Shown: in pieces, positions 22,551 to 35,000 of the stretch
Numbering within the stretch: the first letter of the stretch is position 1
Layout: the number at the start of each line of letters is the position of its first letter
DNA from: Symbiodinium kawagutii
Taxonomy: Eukaryota; Sar; Dinophyceae; Suessiales; Symbiodiniaceae
Direction: 5' to 3'
DNA length: 64,000 bases
Assembly (NCBI GenBank): GCA_009767595.1
Contig: VSDK01012773.1
Span: 290,733-354,732, forward strand
Notes under the pieces: generated by a model
Databases searched by the model: none
Told to the model about the DNA's origin: nothing
The model's input: only the letters and a program-made list of their open reading frames with translations
Translations under genes and position numbers: made by a program

Positions 22551-24699
22551 CATGACGACTAGGGCGACCTTGGTGATGATAGTGGTGGACAGGTGACGGT
22601 TGATTCATGGCAAATTCAGCGTCATTACAATGTTGATGATGGTCAAGATAGTTGATTCTTCAACATAAGGGTTCATGAACGTGACATGAATCATCAACAT
22701 CAATGAAACATCAACGTTCTTGGGATCTTTGCATACTGCAACATTTATGCATATACCAGCATCAATAGCTCGGAAACTATTCTGTGATGATAACATGTGC
22801 AAGCAATGTAAACCAGGGCTGGCCCAGGGATTTTGGACAGCTGAGAGCTTGTTTGGTGGAAAGCAAAGACAACATCCAAGGGCGCAGAGAAAACAATGTT
22901 CCTCCAACATGAAAATAGCAATGACATAACCGATGTAGTATGATAGTTCACTGATTTATCACATGATCTCAACAGCTGTTTCAGCACATGCGACACGTTG
23001 TCCACGCCCAACGTATCTCTCTTGAGACCTGGAGGTTGGCGAGCTGGTTCCAGAGGAGAACGCCACCACTAAGCGTGAGTGTGCCTCGGACCGGGCCCGG
23101 GAGCTGCTGGAGAGATGGGACCCGTACGACCGCTTGGGAGAAAGGAAGGAAGGAAGAAGAAGGGGAAGAAAGGAAGTAAGATGAAGTTAGGAAGCAAGGA
23201 AGAGGAAGGAAGTAGGATGAAGATAGGATGAAGTAAGGAAGGAAGAAGATTTAGATGAAGAAGATTTCTACTTCCATCTACTTCCAAGAAGATTTGCAAA
23301 CGAGAAACAACTAAATGAGGAAGATTGGAAGTAGAAAATGATAGAGAGGAAGCAAGTCAGAAAGTAGATGGAAGTAGTAGAAAGGAAGATTTGCAAAGCA
23401 ACCAAGTAAGAAACAAGGAACATCTGCAGATCTACACATTTAGAATTTCTAAATTCTGTATATTGAACCCCGGTCTGCTACAAATTGAAATCATTTCTAC
23501 TAGAATGTTCAAGCACATCTAGTCATTTTCTGTCTACGATTTCCTGATTCTACACATTTACAAGTCATTTCAAGTACAGATTTGACAAGTACAACTTTCT
23601 CAACCGATTATATGGAATACATGAGATTGAAGACGCTTTGATGATCTGCAAACAAATGCACTGCGAATGCGATTGGGAGATTGTGTTTTGTTTGTGCGCG
23701 CAGGAATTCGATTTGACCGCTGCCAACGATCGCTTTGAAAAGCTCGACAATCCTGACACAGGTGCAGAATGGGCAGATTGAGAGCAGAAAGGAGAGTCCT
23801 TGGCAAAATTGTCCTCTATCTTGCTCGATTCGCTCAGCTTCGTTTTTCTACAGTCAATTGAGTAGATGGAAGTTTGCCGTCTGAACGATTCAAATTTCCA
23901 GCTACCAAACTTCCAACTTGGTGGAATTCACAACAAGATCGTAAGAGACAAGTTGTGAGCTCGAGAAAGAAGCCTGCACCGATTTCTCCACTGTTCAGGT
24001 TTCTGAACTATGCATTTGTCAGAGATTTCCACCCTCAACAGATGCTGATTCGCAGTGCCGATTTCCATCCGTAGGTGCCGATTTGAAGCCACTCGATGGC
24101 TACGACAAGACCAAGTCTTTCTTCGACTGCATCTCGTGCGAGGCTTGCTGCACTTCAGCCAAAATACACTTTCAGAATTATCAAATAAGGTTGACTAAAC
24201 ATGCTTAATTTAATGTTAAAGAAAGATCGATTTATTTAGCAATCATCAGTTATCACTATAGTCACTGTAGACCATTGTGGCCCTGGCTGTTTATGGTGTT
24301 GTGCTCACTTTACGGTTCAGACGCGAAGTCCTTTGCAGGCGACAGAGAGGGCAGGAACATCAGAAAGGCAGAAGGTGCCGTTGCAGCCTTTGCAAAGACA
24401 GAAGAAACAAGCAGAAACAATCAGCGTTTGTACCTCAAGTTCTTTCTTTCATGTGTAAAGACAGAGCAAACAAGGAGTTACAACTATTTTACAAGCAGAA
24501 TGGATACCTTTGGAAACTTGAGACGAAACAAGAAGAGAGATCTGACAGATTGAATCCTAGTGGCAATCAATTCAAATTCTATTCATTCCTATTCTTCGCA
24601 GCTTGGAAGATTTGCTTCGACCGTACTGCACAGATTGACCGGGAAAAAGCCCGAGAGTTTGATCGAGAGACCTTCGGCGACACGCCACAATCTCAGTGA
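19767..24699 (+). CDS. LSM14/Scd6 family, middle and C-terminal exons (DFDF, FFD and TFG boxes)
   Basis: Continuation of an LSM14-type RNA-granule protein. Phase-consistent exons: ~19767-19833, 20105-20211, 20549-20642, 20770-20840, 21020-21055, 21161-21244, 21394-21455, then ~21498-21543, ~21605-21641, 21947-~21997, ~23027-23136, 23704-23761, 24075-24142 and 24633-24699. The first part is Pro/Ala/Gly-rich (TPAPWGAPAPSPAP; GYGGYGGGGGGYGG near 21161), like the LSM14 linker and RGG region. The last three exons hold the family signature: EFDLTAANDRFEKL (DFDF box, Edc3/DDX6-type contact), GYDKTKSFFDCIS (FFD box) and EFDRETFG (TFG box). GC donors occur at 21056 and 24143. The message may end at the TGA at 24697-24699, or the last exon may splice on. 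The Lsm part is at 4523-5424, across a Popeye gene, a gap and repeats. Confidence 0.88.
21081..21130. repeat. 10-bp tandem repeat (GGCATCGTGA)
   Basis: Five near-identical copies in the LSM14 intron just upstream of the Gly-rich exon at 21161. Confidence 0.9.
22511..22551. repeat. (ATG)n/(TGA)n microsatellite
   Basis: About 13 triplets in an LSM14 intron. The poly-Ile and poly-His antisense frames are artefacts. Confidence 0.95.
23130..23400. repeat. GGAAG-rich purine tract
   Basis: Imperfect GGAAGGAAGAAG and GGAAGTAAG repeats follow the LSM14 exon at about 23027-23136. No coding signal beyond that exon. Confidence 0.75.
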
Positions 24700-27571
24700 G
24701 CACCACAAACCTTTTCACAATAAGAACAGCACTTTGAAGAGCTTTAAAGAAGGACTAAATCAGTACACTAAAGCACTGTGACGTAGTTTGAAGCGGTTTG
24801 AATTAGAAGAAGTTTGAAGTGGTTTGAATTTCCAAAATATTTCTGTTTGAGTCTTGTTTGAGGCGCCGACCACCTCGACCTCAAGGGGGGAAAGGCCGCA
24901 GGAGGCACGGTTAAGCATCTTGAAGACGTCGAGGTTGACGCCAGGATGTGACTTTGACGCAGAAGAATGGTGCAGACGGGGACCCCTTGAGGATGCCCCT
25001 AGGGATACCCCTTGGTGACAAGTTGATGATCCTTGGTGCAAGATGAAACATTTCGGTTTGCAATTTTTGATTTGCATTTGCATTGAGAAATCTCAGGTTG
25101 ATGTCTGACGTCTCAAGTTTCAACAAGGGAGTGTCAAAACGTGCTGGATCGTGATCGCAAGGTGAAAATCATGATTTCAAGCAAATGATCCCTCATGCAA
25201 TGGTATCTCTAATGCTTGGTGTAAATGATACGCAGAAGTGTCAAAACTTGGAATCGTCCAGCTCGGAATTTGGAGTGTCGAGTCAAAGGTCAGCGATGTT
25301 CCACATGCTGAAGTGAAAATTTTGAATTGCAGCAGCAGCGGCATCAAAGAAGGTACAGTATCAAAGCATCTTATATCAGTAACCAATGTTACGCTCCATC
25401 ATTGCTCGCTCCATTTAGCCATCATTGATAGTAAATGATTCTCAAATGTTGACTACGATGAAGTACTTAAAGCATCTCTTTTGGCAAAATCTCTTTCCAG
25501 GCCCAGAGTTTCAATGCTGCAATTTGTGCATTAGCAATGATCTGCGCAGCACAGTGCAGGTCACAAGTTTAATGAGTTTAATGCAGCGTGGTTTAAGCAC
25601 GCTGCCAAGACGTCATGCGACCTCCGAAAAAGAGTTTCTGGAATGGTGAGGATTTGCACCTGGGTCTTGTGACTTTACTGCTCTCTGACTGTGTTTTGGA
25701 GAAAGACGAGGAAAAATTCGATGATATTAAAAGATAGGTTAAATGAGATTCAGAGTAGTTGACATAGCTTACTGTTTTGGACAGCTGTTTTCAGGAGCAA
25801 AGAATTCCACCGCCTTTTCCTTTGCTGGGGACGCTCAGCCAGCAGTGGTGTTACCCTTCGCAGGCTCGTCACGCTGTGACAACAAGTGACATGTGACTGC
25901 TGCTGTTTTCTGAACCTCCCAAGTTTGAAGCCAAGACGTTGAAACTCCAAGCTGCCCCTTTTTTGGGCAACACATTTTTTGAGGAAAGGGATGTCCGGGA
26001 TGTCCTTTCTTCTCATCCAAAACATCCAGTTGTGAATATGGAGTCCATGACAACGATGATGACAAACTGGTACAAGGTTGGCAAGAAGTGGAGTACAACG
26101 ATGGCCATGATCACGGTGACAATGATACCCCCGTGATCGTGAGATGGTCATCACGTAAGCAAGCGCTTGCTACTGCCCGTTGCTACTGTTTGGAGTTTGT
26201 TGGTCTCAGACCGATCCCCGGATGTTTCAAGCGTTTCCTATCGTTTCCCCCCCTTTGCCGCAGCCACGCTTTCCTCATCATCATGCACCGAATACAGCAG
26301 AGTTGGAACACGTAGGCGCCAAGGCACTAAATGCAGCGGAGCTGGAGTTGTGGCGAAGCAAAGAAAAAACACCAGCAGAGAACAAGCACTGGCAGAGAAA
26401 GAACAGTAACAACTGCTTTCACCAGACAGAAAACACCAGAGATAAACATAATTCGCAGACAAGAACACCAGATTCTGAGTGCAAAATTGGCACTTGACGA
26501 CTTCGCAGTGCCTGGCGAAGAAAATAACGTTCATTCGGCTTAGCCCCTGCTCCTCCCCTTTGGCCCCAAGTTGCGCTAACAATCCTCTGATTTCATCCAT
26601 GCCTGTAACATCCTGTTGTCATTTTTTTCTTCATGAAATCCTTGTTGCTAGGCGCGGACAGTGGGGAATACCTCCACTTCTGCAGTGAGACCGTCTCCAT
26701 CTCCACAGGACAGCTTGACAGCGCTGGTTTGTAGATCCTGTGGAACATTTTCACCGCCAAAGTAAATCTGGAGCAGTTTTCTTAGAACTCAGTCAGGCCT
26801 TTCCTCCTTATCAGCCATAGCACATTTCATTTACATTTCTCAGCAGAGAGAATAAGTGAGGGGTCTCGAAGAAGCAATCATCCAATTTAGAGATAAAGCT
26901 CCAAAACTTTTCATGCTAGAGATCCCCCCACATGCGCATGGGCATTGCATTAGATGAGCAATTCAGAGCTTCTCTCTAACAGAGCAGAATCAGAGAGGCC
27001 TTGGGTGGTTTGAAGGATGTTCACAAGGGATCATTTGCATCCCAAAGCTGGCTTGAAAATGCAAAAAATGCTTGAAAGCAGAGAGTTTGTAACTGTTGGA
27101 CTTCAAAATCTCTACATTTGCATAGCTCATCATGGCTCATCATGGCTCCAATCAGCTTGGTCAGGAGTGTCCAGAAGCACGTGGGATGCCAAGTCGATTG
27201 CGTTGTAGATCGATGGGGAGGTCTCCAAATGATGAGTTTTCGCATGTCATGCTACTTGAGACTTGGAGTCACTGATATCACCAGACAAATGTGAGAACAG
27301 AGCTTAGCATATCACCTCGGAGTTCCTCGCAATTCTTCCCTGATATTCTTCCTTACAATTCCATGTCTTCCCATGTCTTCCTTCTTGCTGTTTCCCTTGC
27401 TTTCACTCCAGTGCTCAGGCAGCCCAGAGACGGATTGCCCTTGGAGTGATGGCAGTCGACCCATGACAGCTGCGGTGGATAGCGAGGTCCAGTGCTGCAG
27501 TTGCATCCAGGCTGATGGAGACCACGCTTAGAGATGGGAAAACTGCGAATGTTGAAGTTAGTCATCTAATT

Positions 27572-27865
27572 AGTAATGACAGTAATGACAGTAATGATAG
27601 CAATGAAAGTAATGAAAGTAATGATAGTAATGATAGTAATGATAGCAATGAAAGTAATGATAGTAATGATAGTAATGATAGCAATGAAAGTAATGATAGT
27701 AATGATAGTAATGATAGCAATGAAAGTAATGATAGTAATGATAGTAATGATAGTAATGAAAGTAATGATAGTAATGATAGTAATGATAGCAATGAAAGCA
27801 ATGATAGTAATGATAGTAATGATAGTAATGAAAGTAATAAGCTAGTTAGTAATGATAGTAATAGT
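27572..27865. repeat. 9-bp/36-bp tandem array (AGTAATGAT)
   Basis: About 32 copies of AGTAATGAT/AGCAATGAA in a 36-bp higher-order pattern (three AGTAATGAT plus one AGCAATGAA). It is open in every frame and would read SND/NES repeats, Met/Val repeats or, antisense, LLS repeats. Most likely a non-coding minisatellite. Confidence 0.95.
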
Positions 27866-28139
27866 TAGTACTGGGTTGAAACTGCTCATTGGTTGTCCTA
27901 TTGCTAGTTTCCAGATGTTTCCAGCATTTCGTCGCAAATGGTGTAGGAAGATCTATTGACCATGGAGTGTGAAGGGATTCCACGCTATTTTACAGTGCTG
28001 ACATTTGGATTCTTTTCATGTTAAATTGCGAACCAATTGCATGATGGTACGAGGAAACCATGGTTTGGAGGTAGGCCAAGGGCATGAGCATCAAAAAAAA
28101 CATGTTATATGCACGAAAAAAGAACTTATTATTGTTTTT

Positions 28140-28230
28140 AAAAGTAATACTAGGGAAAGAAGAAAGGAAGGAAGGAAGGAAGGAAGAAAAGAAGAAAAGA
28201 AGAAAGGAAGAAAGAAAGAAAGAATGGAAG
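28140..28230. repeat. GAAGGAA/GAAAGAA purine tract
   Basis: Simple repeat of GGAA/GAAA units. The Lys/Glu- or Phe/Ser-rich frames over it are artefacts. Confidence 0.9.
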
Positions 28231-28529
28231 CTGTGCCCATGGTATTCTTTGGTTCCTGTTTGTTTGACCTCCACTTCCCTTTTGACCTCCAAAGAATACC
28301 ATGTGTTTGACCTCCACATTTGTAGGTAACCCATGTATGTTCGTAGGTAACATATGGTAACATGATGTAACATGGTCACTTCTATGTTCGTCTTGGTCAC
28401 CTCTATGCTTGCACAGCGATGCAGTCCGCCAGGCCTCAACTCGCTGCGCCACAGCAGAAAAGGCTGACAGAAACGATGTGTTTTTTTTGGACGATTTGTT
28501 TAAGGAATAAGCATGTTTATTCTTTGTTT

Positions 28530-28592
28530 TATTGAATTTGTTATTGAATTTGTTATTGAATTTGTTATTGAATTTGTTATTGAATTTTATTG
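28530..28592. repeat. 12-bp tandem repeat (ATTGAATTTGTT)
   Basis: About five consecutive copies with no coding signal. It lies 0.5 kb upstream of the kinesin start. Confidence 0.9.
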
Positions 28593-29087
28593 AAGATTTT
28601 GGAGGATTCAAAGATAAGAATTCAGATCACAGATGTTTCACTTTGGAACCTTGGCAGGCACCGGGTGTCACAAAGGTTGAAATGCAGCTGCCACCTGTGC
28701 CCACCTCTGTGCCCACCTCCGCAAGTTTCGTTGCGTTGCATCTGAGAATTGAGTTCTGTGCAACTGCCAATTGCTTTGAGCATAGATGATTTCATAGATG
28801 AAATGTTTGGCAATTGAAGTTGCAAACCACATTTGGCACATTCGAAGCACTGATCTTGAAGTTTACTGGAGCCTTTACTGAAGCTGTGCTTGATCGTCCG
28901 ACTGGCAGCCATTTTCACAGGTAGTCGCTAGTTCATTAAACTGATGAGTTAGATTAAACTGTTGGGACATTGGCAGATGAAAAGTCCATTGGTGGATCGC
29001 AGATGAGCAGCGTGCTGAGCACGTTCGCATGGATTTCTAGTTGTAGGTCTTTAACACCTAAGTTCTTTCATTCGGCCTGTCATCGCC

Positions 29088-32000
29088 ATGGACAACGCGT
29101 CTGGTCGGGTGCAGGTTTGGGCACGTGTGCGGCCTCCCATCGAACAGGCCAGGGGAGGTGAAAGGTGGCAGAGCGGATTATGACAGATTAACATCATATT
29201 GAGATCATATTGACATCATATTCACCATGGCGAAACGGCTCCGAAGAAATCAATTTGAACGCGGAGGACCATGGACCGTGCCACGCGGTGGATTGCATCG
29301 ACAAGACCGTCCGTGTTCGCAACGATGCAGAAACAGTAGAACGAATGCTTGGACAGGCCAGATTTGGAGCAACGGAGGTTGCTAGTACGCCTGTTTCCCT
29401 GTTCGCTTTCCTTTTTCTTTTCCTTTGATAACTTTCTCTTTGCTTCTTATGGTATCAACTTTGCGCTTTATTCAACATCGAAGCTGAAAAGCATAAACTA
29501 GCATAGAAACTAATATGCAAACTGCGGTAAAGACCATATTTTTGTAGGTCGCAGGTCAAAAAACCGTCTTTTCCCAAGAAATACCGTACTTTGGGGCCGA
29601 ATACCGTCTTTCACCAAAGAACCCCTATTTTTTGTTTGTATCTTTCACTAAACTAAGTGATATAATGATATAAATAAATATATATATATAGTATATATAT
29701 AATGTACTGTAAGAATCCTGTAATTTTTGCAGATTGAAAGTTCAACTCCTTTCGAGTTGGATCCCAGGCCGATGCCTCGCCGACTGAGCCCAAGGAATTC
29801 GCCTTCGATGGCGTCTTTGCGGAATCCTCGGCACCTGGGCGACAGGTGGATCATCTGACACGAAGGGTCACGAAGTTTTTGTCATCTGACCATGCTTGCG
29901 TTTGGTTCAATAACCAACTATAGCAGTTCTTGATGGTCAATCTTTTATCGAACTTTAGTGTGGTCAACGATCTGATGAATGATGATTCAGTTTACGAAGG
30001 TTAGTGCCCAGTTTTATGATGATGACCAACAATTTTGATTGGTCAACAATTTTGATTGACAATGGTCATGATAGTATAATGGGTGTATGAAATGAAACTC
30101 GGCTCATTGCTAAAACAGCCAGTGACACAACCCTTGGAGTATCATGTGATTATCAAATACTGCCGCTGAAACATGGATTGTTCCATGTTACATCAGAATT
30201 ATTGAGCACTTCTCCATGAAGCTGATATGAGAATATCCGAGTTTGTTAATTTCACTAAACTAGTGCTTAATACTAAGATGTTCAAAGTCCAGGGTGAGCC
30301 GCCAACAGTGCCGCAGTGGCCCTTAACCTTGAGTTTTCTTGAAATCTCGGCTACAAAATGGGGGTACCTTTGGCTGGTTAACAAAATGAATTAGTAGCAC
30401 ACGAAGACACGACTCCAGAATTGATTTTGTCAGCGAGTTCTATTCATCCAGAAAGGTAGATGTGTTTCGAGTTTCGATTGCGCTTTGGATGTCAGGCACA
30501 GCGTGATGTTTTCATGCAGATCGGCCTTCCTGTGCTGCGTGAGGCCAGGGATGTAAAATGGTCGGATTGATTTTTTGTCCATTTCTGGCATGAAAGCGGT
30601 CGGATTGAATTGATAAAAAACATCTTCAACTACATCTTCAACGAGACGTTGTATCGTAGCGTGTGCCTTTTGCATGATGGGCTTTGCAGGCTTTTTGAGA
30701 GCACTGCGCACCGACATGGGTAGTTTCAACACAAGCATCATCATCGCCTGACCGCTTGCAACAATACACATGCGACCGAACTCACAACAGTTTGGAGAAC
30801 TGAATTTCACAGAACAGCAGCATACATCAGGTGCATATGTTTGGAAACATGCACCACGAAGTAATGCGTGAAGGCTGAAAGACATTTCGAGCAAAATCCA
30901 AGATGCGAAATCCAAGACATACAAAGACCGGGTCTCAAGTGAGCCTCCAAGTGGGACCTTTGGAGGAGAGCCCAAGCAAAAGGGAAGAAACTTTTGCCCA
31001 TTTGCTGAATAGGCTCTTTTGTGTATCTACGTTCCTTGATTTCCTTTCCTACTGCGTCCAGCATGAGAGTAGAACATCTTGGAATCTTTGAGGTCTTGAT
31101 GAGTGCGAAAAAAGTGATGAGTTTCTGTGTCCAGGCCTTGAGGGGCATCAATGGCACCATCTTGGCCTATGGCCAAACAGGATCCGGGAAGGCGCCGTTG
31201 AAACAGATTCCGACATCTGACACATTTAAAGAACACATTCAAACACTGACTTCAACGCATTTCAAAACAATATCTTGATATAGTGGTTAAGTAGGGGTTT
31301 ACTATATTTCAATATATTGAAACATATCTCAAACACATAGGCGCTTCTGTTTAGCGGCGAACTAAGCAAGTTCTCCACAAGAAATCTGCCTCTTCTTTGT
31401 TGCCCCGCACTGTGTCAGACGCACTCCCTGCTCCACCAGTCCTCGAGGGGTGAGGAAGCAGGGCTCCTGCCCAGACTTGTGGCATCGTTGCTACCTGGAA
31501 AGCACGAAGGAAGTGTTGCTCTCGACCAAAGAAGATAGAGAAGGAAAATGGAAAACATGGAGAAGGAAGATATATACACAATATAGAAGTATGATATATG
31601 ATGATATATATGTATATGTATATGATATTTGTATATATGTATATAGAAAGGTTTGAAAGTGTTAGTGGAAGGAAAGGTTTCACAAAGATCTCATTGCTCT
31701 CGTGTTTTGTTTCACTTCAGCTGTGCACTCTTAGGTAGAGCCGGAGCAATCTGAGGGGAAATCACTGAAAACAATCTCGTGGATCGACTCACAACCTTCT
31801 CTTAGGTTTCTGATGATCTCCCAAGACGTCGCAAATGTCTATGACGTTGAAGCTGCAGCAGTGCAGGCCAGTTGAGCATGTTTGTGTACAGCACTGTGAC
31901 ACGCCTTACCGTCTAAGGTAAGCCTTGGGGCGTGGACATGACATGGTCAGGTCTACAACGAGCAAGTCGACGATCTCTTGAATCCTGACCACCAAAGTGG

Positions 32001-35000
32001 CCAAGGCTGAGTCCGAATGGCTTGAGATTTCATGTCAAATTCTGGCGTGTCGTTTGCATCTTCACCTTTTCATCCCAAAGAATCATCAAATCAAAAAAGG
32101 ATTCCTGTTTTATTTTTTTTAAAAATCATTTCATTACGAGCACCGATCTCGATTGTTTTGGTGCGGCGTGTTGTAGGTCAGACCACCAATTTCGCGGGTT
32201 GAAGTCAGCAACGATATGATTCTGCGCAACGTGGCTGTGGTTGTATACCCTGTAAAGAGATAAACATTTGAAGAAAGATAACATGAAGATGTAATGTTTA
32301 TCTCTATATGTAATGAAGACAAGTCATATAGATATAGTATCATATCTACATCATATGTTTACATATGTTCACATAGTGTTCTCGGGGATCTTCCAAGTTT
32401 GGTCACAGTCCTGACAATCCACGGCAATGGCTGCAGGAAACAATCTGAACGTCCGCGATGGTGGTATTGTGACCGGCTTGAATTGGATCCGCTGCATGAA
32501 ACCTGATGAGATGCTCGATGCTTGGCAGACCCCAGCGGCCGCGAGCGGTCAACCACTTTCCAACTGAGGCCACCAGAGATTGTTTTCAACCGGTGGTGGA
32601 CAGTGGTGGAAGGGAAAAGGATGAAACTCCAAAGTTGGATGGTTTTCCACCGAAAATCCAGCAGTGTTTGTTTGTCCTTGTCATGCATTGATTTTGTCTC
32701 ATGCTCCATGGATGCTTCAGACAGGCGACTGACTCCTTTTTGAATGAAAGGTTACAGTAAAAGTTGTTACTTGTGGTTGATAATTATATTTCAATGGTTT
32801 GTGATTGTTGACGGACCTTCACATCTCCACAGGACCCGAAATCCGAAGGTATTTCTTCTTGCTGAGGAAGCCTTTACTCGAGCCCGTGCCAACGTGGTGT
32901 ATGCGGAGACGAAGATGAACAAGGCAGGACATGGTCTTTGCATTGCACACTGCCACATAGAGTCAGCAAGAAAGACTTCAGTGGTGGTAAATTAGGCAGA
33001 ATGGGCACAGAAGGAATTACATGTGTGCTTTTTGAGTTTTGTTCTCCATGTTCAACAGCAACCATGGCTATCAATGCTATCAACCAATGTTGAAGAAGTC
33101 ATCAACATCTTGCCAACGGACATGTCAACAGACGTATGGCCAATGTTTCTATCAATGTTAAACAAATCCTCAAGTAACAACTCTAATGTTCAAGTTAAGA
33201 AATGAACTTTGACTATCTTTGACTCATGTTCAGAGTTCACTGAGTTCAAGGCACCTAATGAATCGAGTTCAATGAGTTCAACTTTGAATCCTTTTGACCT
33301 CTGGCAATGCATCGGATGTGAAGATGTGACCAGGCCTCCAGCCGGAGCCATGCCATCTTCCAGTTGCGGATTTCCAAACGCGAGCGCGTCTTTGAAGCGG
33401 CCAAGACCGGGCAAAAGGTGGAGTGCACCATCGCCAGGCGGAGTCCAATTTGAAGAGCTTTATTTTGGACATGGAAGCAATTTTGCATGATCAAATTAGT
33501 ATGAATTGATTTTGGAATACTGTTTGATTGGTGTGGATTTGAATGGATTGGAGTTCTGTTCAATTAGTATGAATATAGATGGAATCAGTATGGCTTACTA
33601 TTGTTTTTCATGGATACCACTTTGATATGTTGGTGGGGTCAAGTGCCCTTGGATACAATTTGGAGATGCAGCCGCCAAGACCCCCGCCATTCGCATTACC
33701 AAATCACCAGCTATTGAAGTGGTAAAAGTAGTTGTTGTTTCATGGGGACCTTCTAGTACATAGACCTAATTAGACCTACCTTGATGATCCGTATGGCAAT
33801 CCCAATGCGAAGCCGCACCAGCTGCAGGCTGAATGTGGTGGACCTGGCAGGTTCTGAACGAGCCACTTGATCCATTTCGTTGGGGGGATGGGTTGGTGGG
33901 GTTGCTTGGCCGGTTGTTTCGTCTGACAGCAACGGGCATCCACACAATCCACAGGGAAGCACCAACTACAATGGAACTGGTATTGTTCTTGTCATAAGAA
34001 AAACCATAGAGGGAATTCTTCTTCGTCGCAGCGCAAGCTCCGTGGAATGAAACGTTGGCAGCGTTAGCACCGACGCCCCTGCGGCTAGGTGAAGAAGTCT
34101 GGCTCTGAGGGTATGCGATTTCAGGAAGCCACCAACATCAATCGCAGCCTGCTGGCCTTTGGGATGCTCGGCCGCAGCTGGGTAGATCTGGATGGTGAGT
34201 TACTTGCGACAAGTCACAGTGCAGTGGTAGATTTTTTGTATCTTGAGGACTGGCAGAATTTGCTTAGATCAACTTTTTGAACAGTTTCTTTCCAAGCTTT
34301 GACCTATCACAATCCGTCCCAAAAATAATTCTTTTTGTAGAAGTTGTTTTCTCCGATCAAGAGAAAACATTCTGAGAACTTCATCTGAAGACACTTTTGG
34401 CATTTTGACTTTCATTCTCTAAGCTTAAGAAACTTCATCTGACTTTATTTATGCATCTTGCAATGAGAATTCTGTTCCTTTCTTTTCATTTCTGTTTGGA
34501 ACTGCAGTCGCAAGTTGACACGCAGCACCTGTGGTGCCAGGAACGTGGTGAGCGCTTTGGCCGCCCGAAAATCGCATGTACCTCTGAGAGACAGCAAACT
34601 CACAAGGAGCCACGCGGGAGCCACGAGAGAGGAAGTGACCGAACTCGTTGTGGTACGGGAACTGAAGTGCCAAGATGCTAGGCTCACTAAGTAACTATGG
34701 TCTATGGAAGTTCATGGATGTTTATGGCTTATGGTTTCTGGATAACCAAGAAATAGGTTTGGTTGGTCTATGGTTTATAGATTTTCTATTAATCAACCTC
34801 TGCCTCATGGGTACCACTTTGTGACATTGACATAATGATCTTGCCAGGATCTTGGATGGCTCCATTGGTGGCAACTGCCGTACGGCTTTGCTGGTTTGCG
34901 TGAATCCTGCCTTTGAGCACGTCAGAGCCTGAAGATCAAAACCACTCTGCCACTGCCATTGAGTGTGTTTTTGGTCCCCAACAACATAAGCTAATAGGGT

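Larger units (their letters stand above)
25200..28500 (+). other. exon-like blocks of an unrecognised gene
   Basis: Between LSM14 and the kinesin, several short blocks behind AG acceptors look coding but match no family I know. They are 25562-25646 (FNAAWFKHAAKTSCDLRKRV), 25795-25862 (STAFSFAGDAQPAVVLPF), 26033-26140 (acidic, EVEYNDGHDHGDNDTPVIV), 26230-26380 (Pro/His-rich, then ALNAAELELWRSKEK), 27421-27490 (SPETDCPWSDGSRPMTAAVD) and 28421-28485 (ARPQLAAPQQKRLTE). Order and phase are not established, so they could belong to more than one gene or be chance. The GC-rich patch at 24868-24950 may also be exonic. Everything else in the interval is low-complexity or featureless. Confidence 0.35.

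Noticed and set aside
27515-27868. SND/NES-repeat protein
   Set aside because: Pure 9-bp minisatellite open in all frames. No acceptor-donor pair or flanking domain supports it.
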